DNA from: Loxodes magnus
Lineage: Eukaryota > Ciliophora > Karyorelictea > Loxodida > Loxodidae
Assembly: GCA_946699065.1 (NCBI GenBank)
Contig: CAMPDV010000108.1
Span: 372,001 to 436,000 of the forward strand
Length of the DNA stretch: 64,000 nucleotides
Reading direction: 5' to 3'
Made by a program: the position numbers and the translations under genes. Below are positions 24,610 to 37,300 of this stretch, one piece after another. The notes under the pieces were generated by a model. That model made no database searches. It saw nothing but the letters and a program-made list of their open reading frames with translations, and was not told the origin of the DNA. Numbering within the stretch: position 1 is the first letter of the stretch; each line of letters begins with the position of its first letter.

Positions 24610-26559
24610 ATCTGTTTTATTAAATGTCTCACATTTCAAAAATACTCAAATATTAATGTAAAATCTAAGCATTTCTGAGACATAATATTCATATTAACAA
24701 CTAAAAACAATCTAAAGCACAAATTAAAGTTTAATGTACATTATTATAAATGAAAAGCATTATAATATATAAAGAAAATTTATACATTTATTAAAAAATT
24801 ATTCAAGTAGCATTTTAAAAAAAAACTTGAATATATCAGTGAAGGTAAATTAATCCTCTAATTCTAGAAATAAAGATTTTAAATTTATTTAGACAGTAGC
24901 TACGTAATAAGATACTCTTAGTATAAGTATAGTCTAAAGGAAATATAATATTTATTTAGCAATTTTTATATTTTAGCCATTTCTTTCTTAAAACTTCCTT
25001 TAATTTTCAGAGTTAATCAAGCTATTTAAATGATTTAATAGACCTTATGTTCACGAAATTAAATCTATTTAATTAATGCTTATGTCTCAGAAGTAAATTT
25101 AGATTTACGAAAAGAACATTAAAAGGATAAACTAAAGTTCAGTAATAAGCCCATATTAATAAATTAGAATGTGATTTTATGGGAAAAGCAGGTTAATTAA
25201 AAGTTAAAGCATAAGTAATACCAGCTTAGATACGCATAATTAACTATTTAAGTCAAATATGCCTAAAGGATACTATTAATATTTCATTCTATTGAAATGC
25301 TCTAAATGATGCTTGCTAAGCTTTTATTATTTTTATGATTTACTTCCTAGAAATAAATAAAAGATCCCGTTCTAAATTTATTCTTATCTTAACTGAATTA
25401 GAGATAGGATTTAATAAAAATAAAGTGATTATTTTAGAAAGTAAATGAAAGAGATAAAAATACATGATTTAAAATATATATAGTAATAAACTAGGTGCAT
25501 GTATATTTATATATGCATTAGTTTATTTCATGTACTCTTAATATCGAGACTAGAAAGATTTCTATTAATTGGTCTAAGATTTAGACGAGTGAGTATATTA
25601 AAGAAACCGGAATAAAAGCAATTTATTAGACTGGAGCACAACAAGATGTTTGAGCTTTAGATTCTAAACAGAATCTCTTGATATTACGCTTAATAACGCA
25701 TATCAAATTAGTCTAGTTGCTTAACTTTATTTAGCTTGTTTATAAAATTTCAGTTCTTCTTAGAGGATTGTTATTCGGCATGAATCCGAGGATTGACAGT
25801 AAATCATCATTTATTTTATTATATAAGAATGTTTGAAATCAATTTATAGTAGATTTGAAGCTTAAACTCCATTAAACTTCAAGTTTAAGTAATGAATTAA
25901 ACATCTAAACCACAAATAAAAATGGAAAACACTTTTAAACTAAATAAACTAGCAACTAAAGGTTTAATACACTAAACCTCATAATTATCTATTATAAATC
26001 TAGAATTTGCTATCTAAATATGAAGCATCTTTGAAATATAGTAAGATTAGCTAGTTATTAGGAATTAAATTAAATCATCTAGCTTAAGTTTTCATGATTT
26101 AATATTTATAAATAGTTAAATTCAGCTTTATTTGAATACTTATTAGACTTTAAATGAATATATATAGTTCTAAAATAATTAAGAAACAGACAAGATATAA
26201 TATTTAAACTTGTAGATCAAGTAAACTAGTTAGAATGGTAACTATTTGTAAGTTCTTACATCAATTCGCTGTTCATAATTAACTTGTACTGATTTAGTCA
26301 ATTTTTATTACCTATTTGCTATTTATCCTTACTCAGTCCCTAAGCAGAATTCTAATTTAGTTAATATTAATTTCAAAAATTGCATTTTAATAACTTGCAA
26401 GCAAGTATAATTTATATGATTATAACTTATCTCATATAATAATTACGGTTCCTAAGTTAAATTATAGCTTTTTTTCCTATTACATGCTAATTAGTTACTA
26501 AGTTAGAAGGAAATTTTAATGATTTATATACCAATCAATTACATACCTTAATATTTTTA
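24610..26559. other. AT-rich spacer, nothing recognised
   Basis: Long AT-rich stretch with no sustained coding composition, no RNA-like island and no repeat recognised. Confidence 0.3.
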
Positions 26560-27230
26560 TTAGCAAGATTAATCTAGCAAAATCCTTTAATGGCTTTAAC
26601 CAACTAAATTATTATCTTTCTAGCTTATTATATGTTCTTAACACTAGCTTTTATAAAAGGTAGTAATGCTTTGAGCTTCTTTATCCTTCTAATCAGACAC
26701 ATCAATAGCTTTAGTCTAAAAATACTTATTATTACATAATTCATCACTGACAAGACTATTAAGCTTCTTCATATTATAATATACTAAACCTTCAAATTCA
26801 CTTAATCTTATTCCTTGATTTAATAAAGGAAAAGCTCAAGAATAATACTATAATAGCTATCAAAATTAGCGTTGATTAAGATAAACATTATCTAGTAACT
26901 AGAAGCTAGCATTTTAAGGATGAGTTATTTATAAATTCAAGAAAGCCATAAAGGTTTATGCTTGAAACTACTCTTTATATAAAAAGCCACTGCTTAGATA
27001 ATAAAACCATAATATCTATAAAATCTGCTAAGATTACTAAAATTATAAATATACAATTGGTCTCTACTAAATATGCTTGAAAGCATTCTAACATACAATT
27101 TACTTAAATTATCTAAAAGATTATTACTTCTTAATTAATACACTCACTAGGAAAAATAAAACCAGCTAGCAGAATAGTAATAAGCGAGGTTATATCTACA
27201 ATTGGTATAAAATTAGGTTATAAAGAGAAA
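26560..27230 (-). pseudogene. degraded TPR-like or helical-repeat gene
   Basis: Minus-strand coding-like text under the ciliate code: SSGFLYKEQFQAQTFMAFLN, QLLQYYSWAFPLLNQGIRLS, LVYYNMKKLNSLVSDEL, TKAIDVSDQKDKEAQS. The spacing of Gly/Tyr/Ala and the helical look suggest TPR-type repeats. Upstream the text switches between frames (LLDNLSKLYVRMLSSIF in another frame), and no convincing start or TGA stop was found. Probably a decayed gene. Identity tentative. Confidence 0.35.
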
Positions 27231-27357
27231 TAAATAAGACAGTATACAAATAGAGAAGGAAGAAACAAAGTGAATAGTTTGATAAAAGGAAAACTTACAT
27301 TTGAATATATCAAATAGAAGTATATCAAAATATCTACATTATTCAATAAGAATTAAA
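27231..27357. promoter_or_regulatory. upstream region of the 27358 gene
   Basis: Short AT-rich gap immediately 5' of the plus-strand gene. Presumed promoter by position only; no motif is claimed. Confidence 0.25.
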
Positions 27358-29196
27358 ATGGAAAACACACTTATGTCATTTAGAGATATTAACACATAAT
27401 AAAACATTCCAGTAGCTAGTACAAAAGAGGAATCTTAAGTTCAGGTTGAATCTATTAAAAACTTGCAGAAGTATTACTTCAGTAGTCAAGTTAAGGAATT
27501 TAATCAAAATCCTGAAATTAGAATTAATTTGGAGGATATTCAGTAAGAATAGTAGTATAATTAAGAGTTCAATTCTTTTCGCTTGGAATCTTAGGAAAGT
27601 AAAATTTATGAAGCTGAATAAAGTCCTTATTTTAAAACTCCTAAACTTACTCAACAAACTATTGAATAAGAAATTTCTACTAATAGAAGTGCTGCTTGAT
27701 CTAATTGCTTATCTATTAACTCTATTAATCAATCTAAAAATAGTGAAAAATAAGAAAATACACATAGGAGTAACTACCAAGTAGCCACTAATAGAAGCAT
27801 AAGAAGTAATACTAGTCAAACTGCGTATAATAAGGAAGATTCGAAAGAAAGCGAAGATCTTCCTGGTAAAGAAGAACAAAAAGAAATTGCGAACGAACCG
27901 AGTATTGTTTAAATTGAAGACCAAGAGGAATAATGAGAAGAACATGAAGACTTTAATTAATAAAATAGTCAAGAATAACTATCTTCAGATAGATAATAAT
28001 AAGCTTCAATACATTCAAATCAAAACAATAATGAACTCCATACTGAAACAAGTTTAGATACTTAAGAATCTCCAAACAATTCAAACTTGCAAGATGTTTA
28101 ACTCACGTAAATTGAATCTAGGAAATTATCACTCGAATCTCCGATTTATTATTAGCAAGAGTATAATTAAAATGTTTTGAGTCTGAGCACAACTAAATAG
28201 CCTGAAATAGTTAAACATTAAGAGGAAGGAAATATAAAGAACTTTAATTCTTTTTAAAATGAAGGAAAAAATAGATACCATCAGTATAATTAGATAGATC
28301 ATACCAGCAAAAAGATTAGTTAAAGCTAAATTATACTAAATGCAGGAAATGATTTTCTGAAAAAAGAACAAAGAGAGTAATCGCTAATGGAAGATATGGG
28401 ACTGTTTATGGATATCAGTTCTTAAGATGTGAGGAGTAAGCTAAGCGAATTGAGGTAAGAAATAGATGAAGAGGTATACTATAAACTTCAAAATTTGTCT
28501 CGATAGCAGCCAACTAATTAAAATTTCAATTTAAGAAGTACAAGTAAAATTAGAAAACCAATAAATGAGTACATTAATAAAACATTCGATATAGCTAATT
28601 ATAAGCAGAAGATTATATTATCTAGAAGTAGTGCTCCTAATAAAAGTAGAATCAAATCTGCAAGTAAACTAGCTGATATGAGTAAAATTGTTTTTATGTA
28701 TAAAGCAAAGCCTTTTACTCGTAAAATTAAGACTCAGAAAAAAAAGAAAAATATTCTTCTAGATTAGCAGACAACTAAGATACAGAAAGTTTCTTATACT
28801 CCTCTTTAGTAGCAGATTTCCAAATTATTTCCATCTTCATAGAAGATAGAAAGATCTAATCCTATTATAAAACTTCCACCTCTAGAGACACGATTGAGTA
28901 GGAGTATTAAAACTTAGACATAATAAAGACCACTGTCAAGAAACCAAAACATATTTCACATAAACCATTCTCAATCCTTCATTCCTACATTCAAGAATAA
29001 ATAAAAGCTTTCTAAAATTTCAGCAAGTCTTAATCATTCCACAATATCTAAAACCTAAAAATCGTTTATTGATTTATTTATTTTAACAATTCTCCACTTA
29101 CTCTTTTCATTTTCAATCTATATATTTTAATATTTTTTTACTACTAAATAATAAACATTCTTTAAGAATATCACCAAATAAGCCAATTTAAACTGA
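27358..29196 (+). CDS. hypothetical low-complexity protein, about 612 aa, possible C-terminal membrane segment
   Basis: ATG 27358 (MENTLMSFRDINTQQNIP). A single frame without introns is rich in Gln, Asn, Ser and Glu, with very many TAA/TAG Gln codons, so it is fragmentary under the standard code. Two internal TGAs (AAWSN, EEQWEEH) read as Trp. A basic middle/C-terminal part (KAKPFTRKIKTQKKKKN; SRSSAPNKSRIKSASK) could bind nucleic acid or tubulin, by charge only. After SISKT the composition turns hydrophobic (SFIDLFILTILHLLFSFSIY) before TGA 29194. This is either a C-terminal membrane anchor or read-through past a real stop. Family unknown. Confidence 0.6.
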
Positions 29197-29659
29197 CTAT
29201 TTTTGATTTAATAAATTAAATAACTTAAAGGAAATTAGGCAAATAACAAATTAAAGGAAAGGAGATTATTTAATAGCTTAGTTATAAAACTAACTCTATA
29301 TGTAGCATTCAATCCTAAAATATTTATTTAAACTCCCATTCTAGCTATAATTTTAGGCTAGTATATTAAGTATTTGCAAAACAATCTAGTCAATTATGGA
29401 ATAGATAAGGATTCTTCTTTTATAGCCCAGAAGTTAAACTAAATATCTTATAATAAATTAAGATTTTAATAAAATCAAAGCTTTAAGAAATCTAGCTACT
29501 ATACAAGATAGAGTTTTGATTTAAAGTCTAAAAGTATAAATTAAATTTAGAATGGCTGAATACTTAGGGGAAACAGTAAAATATAGCATTAATAAAAAGT
29601 TGCTTTAAGACTGTAAATTTAATATTATCTTTTTAAGAATAAACTAAACCTTGATGAAA

Positions 29660-31290
29660 ATAATCTAATCAGATTTATGTTGAATTTAATTAAAGAAGCT
29701 GTATTAAATAGTAAATTAAATTTAGGAAAAGAGATAATTAAATATAATTATGTAGGAAGCTAATTTCTAATCTTAAAAACTTTATGGATTGATTGGGCCT
29801 CCAGTTATAAATATGTGCAGTGGTTTAGTCTCACTTAAAGGTGGGGTGTATATAGTTTCCTTTTATGATAGTTTCTTTTCTATTCTTAATATAATGATCC
29901 TAGCATCCCCATTCTGATTCTTTGCTTATTCTAATACTTCTGGTTATGATTTTGCATAAACTAAAGATTATAATGATAAAGATAATATAAGTAACATTGA
30001 AGAAGATGATGAAGAATATTTAAATATCAAAATAGTTTTTGCTGCTTTATTAGTAAAACATTTACTGAGTGTTATAGCTCTACCCTTTGCATGTATAGGT
30101 ATGTATGGAGCTTGCTGTTTAAACCAAGAGCTAATAACAGTTTATTCTAAATTCAAACAGGTAGAATTTATTAATCTTATTATATGAAACTTTATTGCTA
30201 ATATGATAACCCATGGCTATTGGCTAGATAAATTTTTAATTTTTTTACGTGGTATCAATGATAATAATTATCTACTCAGATGGTAGTAATACAACCCTAG
30301 ACTTAGCAGGATCCAATGCCACAACTTGAATAGGACTAAGCAACGAAAGCTTACTGAGTAGTAAAAACTTAAGAACATTTTTTAGTATTATCTTATATTT
30401 AAGTTCTACTATAAAACCTATATAACACTTTAATTATCATGTCAGTAATAATATCTCTAACTAAAATTTCAAAATACAATTTTATATTTAAGTTACTTTC
30501 TAATTACATCTACGAAATAAAAAAAAGCATCTTAACAAAATTATAGATATAATAAATTATTAAAACTAAAAATAATATACTATAAATTGAGGTTTTCTTA
30601 AAGCCTTTAAATATAATTACAAACATTTTATTTAATAAAATATTTAAAACACTTTCAAATGATAATCAACCTAAAGCATTTTAAAAGAGACAAGCAGTAA
30701 TTTAATATAATAGCTAGTTTTAATTTAAAATAATAAAAATAAAAATTTAGGATAATATTCTTTATAATTATAGATAATTATTACATAAAGCATCTTCTTA
30801 CTTAATAAAATTAAATAAACTAGGATATTTACTAATAATAGACTTTTCATGTTATTTTAAAATAGAATCTTCTAATTAGCAAACGTCTTTGGAATGATAT
30901 ATTCAGCTTATGTACTAGAGTGGTTCTTATTTAAATCTTAAGATTATATTTAAAAAAATTAATCATAAAGATAAAAAATTTAAGCTTTATAGCCTTCAGA
31001 TAAATTAATTATTTATTTTTTAAACTATTTTAATAGAAAGCTTTAGCTATAAATACCTGTAATTAAGAAACTCTAAATTACTCTTTTGCTATTATTTACT
31101 AGCATTTTAGTAAGAAATTCGGGCAAAAGAATGAAATTACTTGAATAGTAAATATTTTACTAATAAATAGTATTTTTAGTTTTAATACTATTAGCTCTAT
31201 TTGTTAAATGTAATATAATGAGATTAAATTTAAAAATAAGAATATAGAACTTAGAATGTAGATATATGAATTTCCTTTAAGGCATAGATA
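29660..31290 (+). repeat. dispersed duplication unit, copy 1
   Basis: Shares a long stretch with 32880-34600 and 37790-39850: the block TTAAAGAAGCTGTATTAAAT upstream of the gene, the membrane-protein gene itself, and 3' sequence around AGAATCTTCTAATTAGCAAA. Boundaries are approximate. The upstream 300 bp shared by copies 2 and 3 is missing or diverged here. Confidence 0.7.
29750..30357 (+). pseudogene. multi-span membrane protein, paralog 1 (C-terminal part deleted)
   Basis: Starts MQEANFQSQKLYGLIGPPVI, matching paralogs at 33312 and 38219. Hydrophobic segments (VYIVSFYDSFFSILNIMIL; HLLSVIALPFACIGMYGAC; FINLIIWNFIANM) flank an acidic loop (EEDDEEY). After NMITHG the sequence lacks about 75 nt that encode the last membrane segment in the other copies, and the frame changes. 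The end still matches (QPQTQQDP, then KAY-TGA) in another frame. The total length is not a multiple of three, so this copy is probably inactive. In-frame TGA reads as Trp. Confidence 0.6.
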
Positions 31291-31359
31291 ATTGAATATT
31301 ATAAACTATTCTTATTGTTTGCTATATTAAAAGCTTCTATTAGTTACTTCTAAAGTTAT
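30358..31359. other. 3' part of duplication unit 1, non-coding
   Basis: AT-rich sequence matching the 3' flanks of the other two units. It is also open on the minus strand in the frame of the next gene, but does not look like protein. Confidence 0.4.
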
Positions 31360-32225
31360 GATTATTCCTAATAACTTTCAATAAAATACTAACTTAAATG
31401 CTTGTCGTTCTTGAAGGTTTTAACCTCTTTCTCGCCAATCTTTAAATTGCTCTAGATTATAAATATAAGCACTTGCAATTTTCTAAAACTTCCTCCTAGT
31501 TATGCATATGATCTTTGAGATTTACTTTCGCCTAGAAAATGTTTTGCATCTTTTTTCTTGTTTATGTTTCAGATCTTACTTCAATATAATATTTATCTTT
31601 TTATCCGACCCCTTCTTTTTATTCTCCTACTTCTTCTAGTAGCTTTAGTAATCCTATGTGAAATTGTGAAATTTTTGACATATTTTCCAGAAATGCATTC
31701 GAGTATTGCAGTATTGGTATCTTTTTTTGTCGCTAAGCTTTAAATCTTGATTTTTTTCTCCTTCGATTATAAGTATATCATTTCCATATTCTTTTGGTTT
31801 AACGATTTTATTCTTCTTGATTTTCTTCTATCTATCTTCTTATCCAGTTATTTTTGTTTCTATTACTAGTTTTATGGTTAACTGTTCTGTTTTTATGAAA
31901 TATTTCAGAAAGAGTAAAGGTTTTTTTTAGATAATGAGCCTCAATTTTTTCCCCCTAGTTTTTATAATATTTCTTCATTATTTTTTATCTCTTCCTTTAG
32001 GTCCTTCACTGTTTTTAAAAGCTATCATAATTTATTTAATGTTTAGTATTGAAATCAGAGACTTCTGAGTCCATTATATTTTTAACCTTTTTCCCAGACT
32101 TATTTTAAGAGGCGGAAATCTCAATTTAGTAGGTGTATTTTTTGAGCATATTTCGTGGTTCTATTCTCTAGGATGTCGCTAATTCCTTCTTTTAAGAGTA
32201 AAATTAATGATCTGAATTTTGACAT
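31360..32225 (-). CDS. hypothetical basic protein, frameshifted, stop unresolved
   Basis: ATG 32225 gives MSKFRSLILLLKEGISDILE ... TTKYAQK, then an A6 run. One additional A joins it to a long coding frame (NTPTKLRFPPLKISLGKR; TFTLSEIFHKNRTVNHK; FHIGLLKLLEEVGEQKEG; KVNLKDHMHNQEEVLENC; SRAIQRLARKRLKPSRTTS). It is very basic with Arg/Lys clusters. In-frame TGA codons read as Trp. No TGA follows the last coding-like part before the frame runs into the duplicated repeat, so the 3' end is a guess (or a TAA/TAG serves as stop here). No family recognised. Confidence 0.5.
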
Positions 32226-33311
32226 TTTTGTCTCTTATTATAGTATAAAATAAACCATTGGATTCTTATATAATTTATTTAAATACTAGCTTGTATTATA
32301 GTTTAAGATAAATAAAATCTAAATATTACCTTTCATATAAGATTTATATTTGCAAATTAAATCAAAATGTTCTTTCATATTGAGTAGGAGTTCTCAATAC
32401 AATAGGGTAAGAATCTTTAGCCAGAAAAAAAACTTTTTTCAATAGTTAAGTTAATTTCAAGATGTTATATTCCTTCTAGTAAGATAGAATGCAAATAGAG
32501 GCTAGAAATAAAACTAGCTAGTGACATAGTTATAAAAATACAATTATTGAATCATTTTTACTCATTTGTCTTTAAAGTAGATGCAAGCTAAGTTTTAAAT
32601 TACTCTAATAAGATATAATTTTTATGGATTATTATCCTTTATTAAATTATCCTCTCTATTTACTTTTTGAAATATAGAAACCTCTTATTTTAACTCTTTA
32701 AAGATTAAGAGAGTGACTGATAGAGAATCTTAGAACTGAATATAATGCTTATTTTATTATTAAAATTGACTTTAATATATATAGTTTAGATTTATAAAAA
32801 ATATGCTAAAATAAATAATTATAGCAAATAAATCTTCGTAAAAAGGTAGATTTTTATTTAAAGAAATTTAATCTAAAATACTTTTTATTACATCCTTTAA
32901 GTTTCTTTTCTCTAACTATTCGTTTTATTACTCTATAAGTTTTTATAAATTATAATAACAATAATTAAGATCTAGCTTAATATGCTTTAAAACTAGCTTA
33001 GTTAAAATTAAAATTTATATCCAAATCATAAGTTTAGATTTATAAATAGTATAGCCCTTTTAATGTTTTCTTAAAAATAAAGCTTCCATTATTTTATCAT
33101 TAAATTAAATCAAATTTAGTTTAATTCTTTAATCATCAAATCTTCTATAAGGTTCCTTGAGTAGTTTAATAAAAAGCAGCAAAAGTTTATTTATTGAGTT
33201 AATCTACTTTACCTTGATAAAAGAATCTAAAGGAATTTATGTTGAATTTAATTAAAGAAGCTGTATTAAATAGTAAATTAAATTTAGGAAAAGAGATAAT
33301 TAAATATAATT
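32226..33311. other. spacer containing 5' part of duplication unit 2
   Basis: AT-rich. From about 32940 it matches the sequence at about 37848 almost base for base (TTATAAATTATAATAACAAT onward), as the shared upstream region of two paralogs. No separate gene. Confidence 0.45.
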
Positions 33312-34130
33312 ATGTAGGAAGAAGATTTCTAATCTTAAAAACTTTATGGATTGATTGGACCTCCAGCTATTAATATGTGTTGCGGTTAAGTCACAATAAA
33401 ATGCGGAGTGTATATAATTTCCATTATTGATATAGTCCTTTCTACTCTTAATGCAATGTTTTTAGCATTATCATATTTATAAATTGTTATAGCTTATGCT
33501 TCTGTTTATATTTTAGCATCAAATGAAGAAGATTAAGATGATTATTATGACTATGATGAAGATTATTTTGATGAATATGATGATTATGATGAATATGATG
33601 AATATGATGAATATGATGAATATGATGAATATGATGAATATGATGATTATGATGATTATGATGAAAATAATTATTAAGAAAGGAAAATTGCTGTTATTTT
33701 CTTAGTAAAGCATTTACTGATTGTTGTAGCGTTACCCTTTGCATGTATAGGTTTACATGGTGTTTGTCATTAAAAAAAGAAGTTAGTAACAAGTTATTCT
33801 AAATTCAAGCAGGTATAATTTATTACTCTTTTTGTATGAAATATCATTGCTAATTTGATAGCTTATAATTTAGTTGGAGTTATTATTGGAGCATTATTGC
33901 ATGGACTGCTTAGCTTTTATTTTACTTACATAGTTTGAAGCGCAAGCTAGATACTTAAATTTGGAAAAAATATTGAAGCAATCTAAAGCTAAATCTAAGA
34001 AAATGTAATCTAAGGAATTCAGCTTCAACCATACCCAGAATAATAATTTGAATCAGCTTAAGTATTGGTAATACAGCCTTAGAATTAGTAGGATCCACTT
34101 TAATCGGATGAAGCAATGAAAGCTTATTGA
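33312..34130 (+). CDS. multi-span membrane protein, paralog 2, with expanded Asp-Glu-Tyr repeat
   Basis: 272 aa in one frame, ATG 33312 (MQEEDFQSQKLYGLIGPPAI) to KAY-TGA 34128. Three to four hydrophobic stretches are visible: VYIISIIDIVLSTLNAMFLA with VIAYASVYILA; IAVIFLVKHLLIVVALPFAC; FITLFVWNIIANLIA with GVIIGALLHGLLSFYFTYIV. Between the first and second lies a loop of tandem GAT-GAA-TAT codons (Asp-Glu-Tyr), 33523-33670, far longer than in the paralogs. The tail is Gln-rich (QQFESAQVLVIQPQ). Two TGA codons inside hydrophobic segments read as Trp. Likely an integral membrane protein. Function unknown, no family recognised. Confidence 0.75.
33523..33670 (+). repeat. 9-bp tandem repeat inside the acidic loop
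   Basis: GATGAATAT units and variants (GATGATTAT) encoding Asp-Glu-Tyr. The array is absent in paralog 1 and short in paralog 3, so it is an in-frame microsatellite-type expansion. Confidence 0.85.
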
Positions 34131-34934
34131 ATAGTAACTACTATAGACTAAAAATTTATTTTAAAATAGAATCTTATAATTAGCAAATAACTTACAAATG
34201 AATATTCGAATTATGTAATAAGAGGGATTTTATGTAAAATCTTGATATTATATTTATAAAATTAAGTAATAAAGAGGCAAATTTCAATTTTCTTTAATTG
34301 GTTGCTTAATTAACTACTTAATTCCAAAATTGTTTTAATTAAAAGCATTTATCTATAAATAATGGCTATTAAGAATGTTTTAATTACTATAATTTGATTC
34401 TATTTCTATACTTTTAGGATTTATTAAATGAATAAAGAAATTAATTGAATAATAAATCTTTCACTTATAAATAAGCCTCCTAGTTTTATATGTTTTTGGG
34501 CATAAACTATTTAATGTAATATTATGAGATTAAATTTAGAAGTAAGAATATCATAATGAGAATGTTGATTATAGTTTTTCTTGATTCATAGATATCAGAA
34601 GCATTAATACATTTCTTTTTTTAATTAATTTTAACTATAAGTGTTTATGAAAATCTTTAATTGTAAGAATTAATTCTTTCAATCAAAGATATTTTAAAAG
34701 TCTTTAAAAAATAAATCATCATTCTCTCTTCTTCAATTTGTTCAACTTGAATTCTGCTCTTCCAATCCCATCTATTACATCCAAGAATTGCACTCTGAAA
34801 GATAGAAGTTTTCTGTGAAAAATGTTAATCTTAAGATCTAAATAATCTAATTACTTTCTAGGAAATTAATTAATATATATATAATCGTAAATTATTAATT
34901 TCCTAATATCAAGATTCCCAACCTGTTATAAAAA
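34131..34934. other. 3' part of duplication unit 2, then AT-rich DNA
   Basis: Matches the 3' flanks of the other units to about 34560, then AT-rich DNA up to the end of the LINE remnant. No gene seen. Confidence 0.4.
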
Positions 34935-37300
34935 TCAGTTTCTTAAGTGTTTATAATATATACATATCATTATATGATCAAAAGCGTCATATTCTCCACA
35001 TTTACAACAAGGATTATCAATAGGATAATGACGGTCTTATAATTCCTTCCGAAAATTGTAAGACTGGGTTCTCATTTTATAAGTGCTATTAATTTCTCTT
35101 ACGTAATGCTTATTAAGTTTTGTATATGTTATTTCTGGAAACTAAGACAAATTTTGAAATTATTTAGCAAAAATATTAGCTGTAGTCATTCTGTTGATTC
35201 TTTAAATTGAATCTCTATAAAATCTAGCTTTTATTTAGTTTTTAACATGTGTACTAAATATATTTAAATTTCTGTTTATTTTTTCATCCCTTAAATAAAT
35301 ATTATAAAGCTGAGCCATCTTCATCACGTCATTATAGTATTAGTAACCTTCATTTCAGTTATTTTAAAATATTATTCCTATTGTCTAATTATTTTGTTCC
35401 AAGCTTTCTTTTCTGATTTTGTAAAAGAATTTGAAAAACCTTAGAGTCATAATATGCTTAAAGGGAAGTCAGTTTAAATCTACATAGCATGATTCATTAA
35501 TAGATCTTGATTCTGTTTAGAAAGCTTTTCTTTATATTAATCTCATACTTAAATCAATTTTATTTAACATTGAAGTAATACCTTTTTAAACAGTTCAAGG
35601 TACTAATTCTCCTCCATATTCCACTTTAGGTAAAGAATCTACAAAGGTTTTTAAAATGTCAAGGTGTCACGTTTTTATATCTTACCAATTAATATACAGC
35701 TTTCTTTACTGCAGTTAGATATTTAAACCCTGCTTCCTTACAGTGATTAATGAGGTTCTTTTTTTAATGTAATAATATTCCCAGATATGTGACTTATTGT
35801 TTTTAAAGGATTGATTTCTCGTTAATTTATAAATCTAGTTTGGTTTCTTTTCCTTTCTTTTTCAGAAATTATATAGCCTCACATTTGGTAATAATACATT
35901 TTTTTTTCTTTTCTGTATTCATATATTATTATACTATTTCTACTTTATGTTCTTATTTTTAATAAAATACTTTACAATAAAATACAAACTTAGATATCTG
36001 ATTTTCTTGAAGGTAGAAGAAATAGTTCTAAGCATATTTTAAAACAGATAGTTGCACTTGATTAAGAACTCAAAAAAAAAGATTGACAGTCAAATAATTA
36101 AATCTAATATTAATTGAAACTATTGAAGATGTATAGCAGAAGATATATCTACATTATATTACCATTTTTTGACAAAAATTAAGAAAGATATATGCATCTT
36201 GAAGATTGTGGATTAAAAGAAATTTTAATTTATGCACCTGGGCAGATAAGAGACTCTTAATTAAATCATAAATAAAAAATTAATTTAGGCCACATGATAA
36301 CTACTAAAAAGAAGTAGCATCAATCAGATTAAGATAGGACATGAAAATATTAATGGAGATACAAGCATAATATGCAGCTGACCAATTTATGAGAGAAAAA
36401 AAATTTACGTTTTTCAAATAATGAAACCGAACAAAAGTAAGAATTTTTTATAATTTTGATACAAAGTTAAAAATCTGCTCTATTAATTCGGGTAAGGGAG
36501 GTGATGTATGTCTAGCTATTAAAGAAAAAACTCAAAAGTATTGAATAATCTTTTATAATAATAATTAATTAATGTGATTCAACCTATATTTGTTTCATGA
36601 CTAATTAAAAGTTAAATGTTGAATAGAATAATTAACTTCAAATTTGCTTGGATCATGTTTATCATAATTTTTGATGATTTTTAATTTTTTCTTTTCAATA
36701 GTTTTCAGAGAGGTAGATTCCCTTTCATTTCTTATTGAATTCTTTAACTGTATTAGATATATGGAGCTTCTTTGTTTAATTGGAGTATTTTTTATTCCTG
36801 TAAATTTTGCCTTCTTAAATGCAATAAAGTCCTAATATATTTTCCCAGTAATTTTCTATGATTCTCTTTTCTTTTAGTCTAAATTGAAAAGAATTTCACT
36901 CGTTATGTTCTGGCCTCTTGCAATATTAGTAAATAATTGTTTTCCTTAGGAAATATGATTTATCTTAGTTTTTGTTCCAAATCCATCGGTATCTTTTAGA
37001 GGAATATGCTTTCTGTCAACTCTGCAAATTGGTTGAATTTTGTTTCTAATTAATCGCTTCTGATATTCGCTGCCTACTTATTTTCAGTATTTTGTACATT
37101 AGTATTAATCATCAGATATTAATTTCTTCTTTAGAGCACTTATACTTATCTTAAAAGTTTAAAATTTTCTTATTGTATAATTTTGTTGTCTTATAGTATT
37201 ATTTTCTGATGTTAGTTTGGCTAAATTGAATCTTTTTAAGAAGAAACTTTTTTCAAAAATTTTTCCATTTTATGTTTATAAATAATTTTTGATTAGAGTA
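34935..37300 (-). pseudogene. LINE-type (non-LTR) retrotransposon ORF remnant 1
   Basis: Minus-strand frames with hallmarks of a non-LTR retrotransposon polymerase. They include KVEIVQQYMNTEKKKKC and QVTYLGILLH (RT thumb-side YLG), then LPKVEYGGELVPW and VQKGITSMLNKIDLSMRL, and a C-terminal zinc-finger NPCCKCGEYDAFDHIMIC ending at TGA 34935. The RT catalytic box reads KYAQNYFFY instead of YADD, so both catalytic Asp are gone. Frame breaks occur (for example at an A5 run near 35680). An N-terminal part (36640-37300; DRKHIPLKDTDGFGTKTK) is coding-like, but the middle 36080-36640 is poor. An inactive copy. A related element lies at 57590-59912. Confidence 0.7.

Larger units (their letters stand above)
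32880..34600 (+). repeat. dispersed duplication unit, copy 2
   Basis: Second copy of the unit, including about 370 bp of shared upstream DNA, the gene at 33312 and shared 3' sequence. It is most similar to copy 3. Boundaries approximate. Confidence 0.7.

Noticed and set aside
27446-27784. 112-aa standard-code ORF and its antisense partners (27376-27972)
   Set aside because: Shadows of the Gln/Ser-rich gene at 27358, which is a long continuous frame with TAA/TAG as Gln.
31759-31920. Alternative minus-strand frame (KNKIVKPKEYGNDILI...) as part of the gene
   Set aside because: Overlapping frame; the continuous frame through the whole gene reads better and needs no additional shifts.
33523-33705. 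Met/Asn-rich plus-strand open frame MNMMNMM...
   Set aside because: Out-of-frame reading of the GATGAATAT array of the membrane-protein gene, whose own frame gives Asp-Glu-Tyr and fits its paralogs.
36120-36540. Plus-strand coding frame inside the LINE remnant (HLEDCGLKEILIYAPGQ)
   Set aside because: Reads protein-like but lies antisense within the LINE, has no start or family match, and is probably a by-product of the degraded RT sequence.
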